Shown piece after piece: positions 1-5,023 of a stretch of DNA of 7,701 nucleotides. Position 1 is the stretch's first letter, and each line of letters starts with the position of its first letter. Below the pieces are notes generated by a model that saw nothing but the letters and a program-made list of their open reading frames with translations, was not told the origin of the DNA and did no database searches. A program made the position numbers and the translations under genes. The stretch covers positions 1-7,701 of the forward strand of contig PWVY01000254.1 in NCBI GenBank assembly GCA_003561665.1, given 5' to 3'. This stretch comes from Thermoplasmata archaeon (GTDB lineage: Archaea > Thermoplasmatota > SW-10-69-26).

Positions 1-1545
1 CAGGCCCCCAGCCGCGACCACGCTCGCCAAGAACGCCAACCGGAAATCCCCCAACGACAACGCCACCAACAAGAACGAAACCGCCAACGCGGCCACGAAC
101 GCCACACCCAACACGGCCGCCTCCGCCAAGCTCCCATACGACTCGAACTCCTCCCCCAACCCCACATGCAAGTTCAACCACGCAACAAGACCCCCCACGA
201 CGACGCTACCGAACAAGACCCCCACAACGAGCGCCACCTCCACCAGGTTCACGAACAACGCGAAACCATAATACGCGTACGCCGACGCCAACAAGAACAC
301 GGCCCCGAAGATAGCGAAACGAACCGGCAACCGCTGCTTGCGCACCAACCCCGGGATATCCCCCGTCACGCCGAACGGGATGCCCGCCAGCAAGAACAAC
401 ACGACGCCCAACGGGATGCTAAGAACATACGCCAACGCGAAACTATCCGTCGGCACCGCCAACAAAACGAACAAGACCACGACGCTCAACGGGAGAATAG
501 GTAATGTCGCCAACAACCGCCGATCCTCCCCCATGCTCACGAAGGCCGCCCACGCATCCCGCCATGTTGCCACCCACGAGGCCGCAGGCATCGCGAGCAA
601 CAACGCCAAGACCACCGCGACGGCATACCCCGCCAACGCGGTGGGCAAGAACGGTCCCACAAGCAACGCGAAGTACACCGTCAACACGAACGCAACGAGC
701 CCGAACGCGCCTACACGGAGACCGAAATGCCAGTTCCTCACTACGTCGTACGCATCCTTCCACCAAGACGAAACCCAACCCGCGAGACCGAGGCCAACGA
801 TGAAGGCCGGTAGGACGGCAGCGAGCGCGAAGGCCACCTGTTCAAGGGCCACCAATGTCGCCAAGAACGCTCCAAGCCCGGATAAAGCGCCGATGATGAA
901 CAACACGGCAAGCCGTTCTTCCGGGGCCGAGCCTTTCGCTCGGGCCAACGTATCGGCCCAAAGCCCCGTCAGGGCGATCAAGAAGCCCGTCACGAGGGCG
1001 GCCACCCCAAGGCTTGCAAGCAACAGTAAACGGAAGTCTTGAATCCATCCACCCAACAACGAGAAGCTAAGCAGCGTCAGAATGAGGAGGAAAGGAACCG
1101 GTAGGAGCAGGCGCACCCACAACGGTGCCTTCGAAACACGGGCCGGCAAATCATGCCAGAGACCAAGCCCCCAGATCGCGGCGGCCGTGAGGAAAAGCGC
1201 GATGACGAAGGATGAAAGCGCCAGGAACGTGAACCCCGTCATGACGGATCCAAGCCCGAAGAAGGCCAACAGGAGAACAATCAAGAACAACGGGATAGGC
1301 AGAAGCAGCCGAGCCCACAAAGGCCCTGCGCGGCGGGACTCGTCGATCGGCGCAAGCCATCCTCTCCAAGACGCGATGCCGAATGCGGCGACCCCGGCAA
1401 GGAGGGGTGCGAGGATCAACGCGAGCACGAAGTTGTCAAGGATAAGACCAAAGAGGGCGAAGATAAGGGGCGTGGTGAACAGCCAAACAAGGAGGACGGC
1501 TACTCCTGCGGCCCACGCATGGCTTTGGAGGGTATGGCGAATCCG
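1..1545 (-). repeat. Eight in-phase 198-nt coding repeats (66-residue two-helix units)
   Basis: Residues 27-541 of the left membrane protein break into rows of exactly 66 residues (27-92, 93-158, 159-224, 225-290, 291-356, 357-422, 423-488 and 489-541 incomplete). Each row has a hydrophobic helix, a short loop, a second helix and a polar turn. Five rows end with an Asp encoded by GAT (codons at 1152, 954, 756, 558 and 360). The DNA repeats are diverged, so the periodicity is at protein level. The first and seventh rows are the least regular: the first has Asp94 instead of an Asp at 92, and the seventh has Gly at 488. Confidence 0.7.
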
Positions 1546-1623
1546 TTCTCCGATGCCCTCCGTGGCCTCGTCCTCATCGTTGGAGGAGCGCAGGCTAAAA
1601 GAGGGCAGCCAGTCAGGGGCCAT
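1..1623 (-). CDS. Large polytopic membrane protein made of tandem 66-residue two-helix repeats (3' end outside window)
   Basis: An unbroken minus-strand frame gives 541 codons from an ATG at 1623-1621 to the left edge, with no stop. After a hydrophilic, acidic N-terminus (about residues 1-33) the protein is almost entirely hydrophobic, with pairs of helices separated by short Trp- and charge-containing loops. The pattern repeats every 66 residues: Asp158, 224, 290, 356 and 422 follow Trp-rich or Thr-Gly loops at exactly this interval, and Phe65, 131, 197, 395 and 527 are also in phase. Segments 100-121 and 166-187 are visibly similar (both PLW-x-RLLLP). Seven full units and part of an eighth imply about 16 membrane helices. 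The start is supported by a TATA-like element about 27 bp upstream and by the sudden end of protein-like sequence beyond it. I do not recognise the family and see no transporter or enzyme motif. It could be a scaffold, channel or transporter subunit. Leucine codons shift from CTN to TTG along the gene. Confidence 0.85.
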   Translation of the reverse strand, partial: MAPDWLPSFSLRSSNDEDEATEGIGERIRHTLQSHAWAAGVAVLLVWLFTTPLIFALFGLILDNFVLALILAPLLAGVAAFGIASWRGWLAPIDESRRAGPLWARLLLPIPLFLIVLLLAFFGLGSVMTGFTFLALSSFVIALFLTAAAIWGLGLWHDLPARVSKAPLWVRLLLPVPFLLILTLLSFSLLGGWIQDFRLLLLASLGVAALVTGFLIALTGLWADTLARAKGSAPEERLAVLFIIGALSGLGAFLATLVALEQVAFALAAVLPAFIVGLGLAGWVSSWWKDAYDVVRNWHFGLRVGAFGLVAFVLTVYFALLVGPFLPTALAGYAVAVVLALLLAMPAASWVATWRDAWAAFVSMGEDRRLLATLPILPLSVVVLFVLLAVPTDSFALAYVLSIPLGVVLFLLAGIPFGVTGDIPGLVRKQRLPVRFAIFGAVFLLASAYAYYGFALFVNLVEVALVVGVLFGSVVVGGLVAWLNLHVGLGEEFESYGSLAEAAVLGVAFVAALAVSFLLVALSLGDFRLAFLASVVAAGGL

Positions 1624-1646
1624 CGGCCGTCGACCACGACCGGGCC

Positions 1647-1654
1647 TTAAAAGC
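1647..1654 (-). promoter_or_regulatory. TATA-like box A for the left membrane-protein gene, consistent with a leaderless transcript
   Basis: Read on the minus strand this is GCTTTTAA, an archaeal TATA-like octamer in otherwise GC-rich sequence. Its centre lies about 27 bp upstream of the ATG at 1623. In archaea transcription starts about 25-27 bp downstream of the TATA centre, so the mRNA would begin at or next to the ATG. No Shine-Dalgarno motif is seen just before this ATG, which fits leaderless initiation. Confidence 0.5.
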
Positions 1655-1733
1655 TTACCGAGGAGGGGCTTTGAACAAACACTCAAGTTGGCCCCCTTGG
1701 CTTTGCCTTCCCCCGCAGGACTCGGGTCGAATC

Positions 1734-1758
1734 AAACGTTATACCCAAAAACGTTATA
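1734..1758 (+). repeat. Exact 10-bp direct repeat AAACGTTATA, 15 bp apart
   Basis: AAACGTTATA occurs at 1734-1743 and again at 1749-1758 in the divergent intergenic region. The second copy overlaps the likely TATA element of the plus-strand cluster. The two copies could be a tandem regulator site, a duplicated core promoter or chance. Their centres are 15 bp apart, about one and a half helical turns. Confidence 0.6.
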
Positions 1759-1760
1759 AG
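1754..1760 (+). promoter_or_regulatory. TATA box for the plus-strand surface-protein cluster
   Basis: TTATAAG preceded by an A-rich stretch (CAAAAACG), which resembles an archaeal TFB-recognition element followed by box A. This is the most AT-rich point of the divergent intergenic region. The expected transcription start is near 1782, leaving a leader of about 95 nt before the ATG at 1877. Confidence 0.5.
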
Positions 1761-1807
1761 CACACCCTGGGACTGCTGGGCTACGTTCGACTAAGCCGCA
1801 ACGCTGA

Positions 1808-1839
1808 CAAGGCCCCCGTGCCTAACCGCAACGGCCTTG
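1808..1839 (+). promoter_or_regulatory. Possible hairpin in the 5' leader
   Basis: CAAGGCC (1808-1814) and GGCCTTG (1833-1839) are perfect inverted repeats with an 18-nt loop. They lie in the predicted leader, ending 23 nt before the Shine-Dalgarno motif. The stem is GC-rich but the loop is long. It does not match any riboswitch I know. Confidence 0.3.
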
Positions 1840-1862
1840 AAGGGCATGCGGCGTCCGTCAAC

Positions 1863-1867
1863 GGAGG
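1863..1867 (+). promoter_or_regulatory. Shine-Dalgarno motif GGAGG
   Basis: GGAGG ends 9 nt before the ATG at 1877. It supports 1877 as the start of the first surface-protein gene. The immediately following in-frame ATG at 1880 is a possible alternative, 12 nt from the motif. Confidence 0.65.
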
Positions 1868-1876
1868 AATCCGCAC

Positions 1877-2794
1877 ATGATGGCAAGAACCCGGATGATC
1901 GCGCTCACGACGCTGGCCGTTGCTTTCGGCCTTTTCGCCGTAGCTGGCGCCGCGAGCGCGCAAGAAGCGCAAGCGAATATTGATTGCAACCAGATGAGTG
2001 GCGAGATTCGACCTCTCGGGCCTCCTGGCACTTATAACTGCGAGATTGACGTGATCTTCCCCGGCATCGGGGGCACGATCCAAGCAGGGGAGCCAGCGAG
2101 CTTCTACACGATTACGCTCGACGCGGATGCCCCTGCCTGGGCGGATATCACGCTGTCTCCCTCGTCGATTTCTGACCAATACAACCAGGATGGAAACACC
2201 CACTCATTCACTGTGAACGTCGCCTTGACGCAACGCGCGCCCGCGTTCCAAGCCACAAGCGTAACCATCGATGGTACAGCCACGTTTGGGAACCAAGGCA
2301 TGGAGGTTGCTCCCACGCAAATCACGGTGACGCCGGGGTACTTCAACCTCTACAACGTCCGTCTGGACTCCACGATCGGGCAAGGCGGTCCACAAGATAC
2401 GGTCCGGTTCCCGATCACGGTCGACAACTTCAGCAACGGTGAAACCCGATTCGACTTCCGACTCGGTGAGAACGGTATGCCGGAGGGCTTCCAAGCCGTC
2501 CCCCCTGAACCCCTGGTGCTTCAAAGTGAAGCCACCGGCGGCGAGCGCACCCGCGATACGGTGAACTTCGAGGTTTACACACCCTTCCACAACGGGTATG
2601 TGAACACGATTGCCGCCATCCAGCTTCACGTGGAAAGCTCGTACGCGCCCGACACGTCGATCACCGGCACGACCTCCACGGTTTCAACGCTGACGGAAGC
2701 CCGAGGTTTCTATGTGCCGGGTCCAGGCGCCGCTCTTGCCGCGCTGGCCATGGTCGGTGCGATTGGGTTAGGCAGCGTCGTGCGCCGGGACTAG
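1877..2794 (+). CDS. Secreted beta-rich surface protein with PGF-CTERM-like (VPGPG) sorting tail
   Basis: 305 residues. A Sec signal peptide (Arg-containing start, hydrophobic core about 8-24) probably ends after the ASA at 26-28. The mature protein begins with Cys37 and Cys55, a likely disulfide, followed by two beta-sandwich-like segments (about 70-157 and 158-253). The second holds a P-E-G-F motif at 202-205 like the P-x-G-W of NEW3/COG1470-type Ig-like domains. A Thr/Ser-rich stretch (259-275) leads to VPGPG (280-284), a hydrophobic segment and a terminal RRD. That is the motif-helix-basic layout of archaeosortase substrates such as PGF-CTERM proteins, which in known systems are cleaved and attached to lipid. 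The VPGPG variant is not the classic PGF, so the matching sortase is uncertain; none is in the window. There is one visible N-glycosylation sequon (N184-F-S). It is the first gene of the cluster, with its own TATA box and Shine-Dalgarno motif. The specific function is unknown. Confidence 0.85.
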   Translation: MMARTRMIALTTLAVAFGLFAVAGAASAQEAQANIDCNQMSGEIRPLGPPGTYNCEIDVIFPGIGGTIQAGEPASFYTITLDADAPAWADITLSPSSISDQYNQDGNTHSFTVNVALTQRAPAFQATSVTIDGTATFGNQGMEVAPTQITVTPGYFNLYNVRLDSTIGQGGPQDTVRFPITVDNFSNGETRFDFRLGENGMPEGFQAVPPEPLVLQSEATGGERTRDTVNFEVYTPFHNGYVNTIAAIQLHVESSYAPDTSITGTTSTVSTLTEARGFYVPGPGAALAALAMVGAIGLGSVVRRD

Positions 2795-2797
2795 CCT

Positions 2798-2803
2798 GAG
2801 GTG
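2798..2803 (+). promoter_or_regulatory. Shine-Dalgarno motif that favours the GTG start at 2810
   Basis: GAGGTG is a strong match to the anti-Shine-Dalgarno end of 16S rRNA and lies 6 nt before a GTG at 2810. It overlaps the other in-frame GTG at 2801, which has no good motif upstream. The downstream GTG is therefore the better start, dropping three residues. Confidence 0.6.
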
Positions 2804-2809
2804 CCATCT

Positions 2810-4132
2810 GTGCGAAGGAGCAAGGCCCGGATCATCCCGTTGGTCTTGCTCCCACTCATCCTCTTTTCTCTTTTCACCCTCCTTTCACCCTCAGCCGCAG
2901 CGCAAGCCCTTGAGGATGAAGGCTCCTTCTTCGGGGTCGTGATGGAGGTCGATCAGGGCTCCGTGTACGTCGAATACATGCAACAAGATCGAGTCAACAT
3001 CACGTTGCACGACGTGAGCCTATCCTTCCAGGATGAAGCCCTAGCCCCCGTGCCTCATCGTATCCACATCTCCACAGAAGTGCATGGGGATTCAGCCGAC
3101 GGATGGCACGTGAGCGTGCCATTCTCCTCGATCCCTTCGCGACCCGGCGACACCCACACAATCCCGGTCCGTGTCGAGACGACGGCGATGATCCAAGATC
3201 CGATCGTCGAGATCGATGTGCAAGCAACGTACGTACCGCGTGGTGGGGATGGGGGCACGACCACGAACGCGACGATTCTTGCCGTCGCCCAACCGAACCC
3301 CCGCTTGACGCTTCTTAGTCAAAGCACGCCGGACCGGTTCTCACCTGACGAGCAGCGACAAGTCCCCATGCTTGTTCAGAACGAGGATTACTACCCGAAC
3401 ATGGTGGCCTTCTCGGCCCGCGCCCCGGACGGATGGGTCGTTACGCCCCCCTCCAGCATCCAGCTTGGCCCCAAAGAATCGACGGTGGTCCATTTCTTCG
3501 TGAAGGCGCCACAGGAACCCTGGTTCAGGGTAAACCCAAGCTCAGACATCGTAACCATCGAAGCTGAGATTGTGGACGGAGGCATGGTCGCCTCACAGGG
3601 CATCCCCACGCCCGTTTCCGGGTGGTTCCTCCCCGGGTGGGTCATCCCCCATCTGACCCTGTTGCTGATGGGGGTTGCGGTCCTGACCAAGCGCGGTATC
3701 GAGAAAACGCGCGAGAACCGTTTACGGAAGGGCGCCCCCTCGTTCCCAGGATTACCACCTGAGAAGGCTGCTCGGTACGAAGCCCTCAAAATAGCCGCAC
3801 CGGAGAAAGCCGACCAGATGAAGGAACGGCTCAAGAAGGTGCACAAAGACCGCAAGAAGGAGTGGAAAGAAGCCTACAAAGAAGAGCGGAAAAAAGCAAG
3901 CGACCGGCGACGGAACGTCAACACCCGTCGCAAGGCGCTCCTTAGCCAACGCAAGGAAGAAGCAAAGCAAAAGAAAGCAGAACAGAAGAAACTTGACGAA
4001 CGAAAGGCTCGCCGCGAAGAGCTACTAAAGAAGAAGCAGGCGCTCCAGAAGGCCTCTGAGGAGCAACAAGACCGGCAAGAGGATGAACTTACGGACCGGA
4101 TGCGAGACCAGCGGGAGAACCGCGACGCTTAG
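2810..4132 (+). CDS. Type I membrane protein: beta-rich ectodomain, one TM helix, long basic coiled-coil cytoplasmic tail
   Basis: 440 residues from the preferred GTG (443 from the GTG at 2801). A signal peptide (MRRSKAR start, Leu-rich core) probably ends after the AAA at 29-31. The ectodomain (about 32-270) has two beta-rich segments. The second contains P-D-G-W at 206-209 followed by PP and a Ser-Ile-Gln-Leu run, resembling NEW3-type Ig-like domains and aligning with the same region of the preceding gene, so the two are probably diverged paralogues. Sequons lie at N63 and N153; there is no cysteine. One transmembrane helix (about 273-293) is followed by Lys-Arg, then about 145 residues dominated by Lys, Arg, Glu and Gln with no hydrophobic stretch, predicted to be an alpha-helical coiled coil in the cytoplasm. 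The layout suggests a bridge between the cell surface and an internal partner. It lies 15 nt after the preceding stop and probably shares its operon. The function is not known. Confidence 0.85.
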   Translation: MRRSKARIIPLVLLPLILFSLFTLLSPSAAAQALEDEGSFFGVVMEVDQGSVYVEYMQQDRVNITLHDVSLSFQDEALAPVPHRIHISTEVHGDSADGWHVSVPFSSIPSRPGDTHTIPVRVETTAMIQDPIVEIDVQATYVPRGGDGGTTTNATILAVAQPNPRLTLLSQSTPDRFSPDEQRQVPMLVQNEDYYPNMVAFSARAPDGWVVTPPSSIQLGPKESTVVHFFVKAPQEPWFRVNPSSDIVTIEAEIVDGGMVASQGIPTPVSGWFLPGWVIPHLTLLLMGVAVLTKRGIEKTRENRLRKGAPSFPGLPPEKAARYEALKIAAPEKADQMKERLKKVHKDRKKEWKEAYKEERKKASDRRRNVNTRRKALLSQRKEEAKQKKAEQKKLDERKARREELLKKKQALQKASEEQQDRQEDELTDRMRDQRENRDA

Positions 4133-4162
4133 GTCTACGCTCCAGGGAAACCCTTAGGGCCA

Positions 4163-4168
4163 AGGTGG
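4163..4168 (+). promoter_or_regulatory. Shine-Dalgarno motif for the third cluster gene
   Basis: AGGTGG ends 6 nt before the ATG at 4175, and no other candidate motif is better placed. In-frame ATGs at 4184 and 4193 are less well spaced. The 42-nt gap before the gene shows no TATA-like element, so transcription probably continues from upstream. Confidence 0.55.
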
Positions 4169-4174
4169 ACGCAC

Positions 4175-5023
4175 ATGGAAGCGATGGCGTGGATGACGTC
4201 TGCCTGGGAAAACCATCGCTTCAAAGTCCTCGTTCTCATCGCTGTCATCGTTCTCCTTCCTCCTGTAGCCTCCACCCTCACCGGGAACGGAGAACTCGAC
4301 GTCGTCGCCAACGCACCCAACCAGGGGGATGCGATGACGCTCGCCGTTCAAACAGAGAAAGGGCTCCTCTCCTCCTGCAGCGGGGAAGCCGACGTGACCA
4401 TCATACGAGACGGGATCCACGTCTACGCTGGTCCCCTTGCAAACGTCCCCATGGACGGGTGCGAAGGCCAAACCGATGTCCCCTACCGATTGTTCGTCGA
4501 TCAAAACGCACCCTACGAGATCCATGTGGAATACATGGATCAAACCGCGGAAACCCGCGTGAGCATCGACAAGATCGTCAACTGGGTGTACGTTCGCGCC
4601 TTCAACGACGAAGAAAACGAGCAAACCCGCATCGAGTTCGCACTGAGCAGAGCCCAAGCACAACCCCTAACAAGCGGCGTCATCACCACAGGACGACTGG
4701 ACGTCGACATCACCTTCGAGCAATGCAGCGAAACGGACCTCGAGGACATCCTCGCAAGCCTCACCGGGAATCCTTCCTGCCCCATGACGGAAGGACGCCA
4801 CGTCTTCTACAAGGAAGTGCACGTCCAAGACCGCGCCGCCAGTTACCTTATCATCCCATGGCAAGAGTTAGACCCCAACGGGGACGGCGACCCGCAGGAA
4901 GGATGGTACAACGTGACCGCAACGTTCCACAACGAAGAAGCCCTCGCGAACAGGAACGTACCCATGGACCCTACCGTGTACAATGAAGACCCCCCCGCCC
5001 CCTGGTTCGAGGTCGATTACTAG
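4175..5023 (+). CDS. Membrane-anchored extracellular protein with two Cys pairs and a calcium-type loop
   Basis: 282 residues. One hydrophobic helix near the N-terminus (about 16-36), after a basic His-Arg-Phe-Lys, is a signal anchor or late-cleaved signal peptide. It lacks a lipobox and a clear A-x-A site, so I favour an anchor. The remaining ~245 residues are polar, acidic and probably beta-rich, with four cysteines (68, 96, 184, 202) that could form two disulfides. Residues 233-242 (Asp, Asn, Asp and Asp at alternating positions around Gly, then Glu242) resemble the DxNxDxD loops of EF-hand and thrombospondin-type-3 calcium sites. There is one sequon (N246-V-T). The TAG stop abuts the ATG of the next gene, suggesting translational coupling. 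I do not recognise the family; its place between other exported proteins supports a surface role. Codons are strongly A/C-rich, unlike the two genes before it. Confidence 0.8.
   Translation: MEAMAWMTSAWENHRFKVLVLIAVIVLLPPVASTLTGNGELDVVANAPNQGDAMTLAVQTEKGLLSSCSGEADVTIIRDGIHVYAGPLANVPMDGCEGQTDVPYRLFVDQNAPYEIHVEYMDQTAETRVSIDKIVNWVYVRAFNDEENEQTRIEFALSRAQAQPLTSGVITTGRLDVDITFEQCSETDLEDILASLTGNPSCPMTEGRHVFYKEVHVQDRAASYLIIPWQELDPNGDGDPQEGWYNVTATFHNEEALANRNVPMDPTVYNEDPPAPWFEVDY
5009..5013 (+). promoter_or_regulatory. Shine-Dalgarno motif inside the end of the third gene
   Basis: GAGGT lies within the last codons of the preceding gene, 10 nt before the ATG at 5024. With the stop TAG directly touching that ATG, this fits coupled translation of the two genes. 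Confidence 0.5.

Noticed and set aside
166..1042. Plus-strand open frames of about 100-230 codons (166-504, 338-1042, 504-803)
   Set aside because: They lie antisense to the long membrane-protein frame. Their translations are rich in Asn/Thr/Arg/Pro without hydrophobic core or motifs, as expected from reading A/C-rich DNA in the wrong frame.
1725..1733. T-arm-like sequence GGTCGAATC suggesting a tRNA
   Set aside because: The usual GGTTCGAATC spacing is one base short, and no acceptor stem, D-arm or anticodon arm can be built around it on either strand.
1082..1759. Plus-strand open frame of 225 codons
   Set aside because: Mostly antisense to the first third of the membrane-protein gene and extends over its promoter; low-complexity Arg/Ser/Ala-rich translation with no recognisable domain.
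1671..1880. Small TTG-started frame of 69 codons ending in overlap with the first surface gene
   Set aside because: It begins upstream of the predicted promoter and runs through the TATA box, so most of it would not be transcribed; no Shine-Dalgarno motif and no protein-like pattern.
4154..4663. Minus-strand frame of 169 codons opposite the third cluster gene
   Set aside because: Shadow frame in biased DNA with no initiation signal, domain or membrane segment; the plus-strand gene explains this region.
4165..4986. Plus-strand frame of 273 codons overlapping the third cluster gene
   Set aside because: Its translation is Arg/His/Pro-rich with no hydrophobic segment; the overlapping frame has a signal anchor, paired cysteines, a Shine-Dalgarno motif and natural composition.
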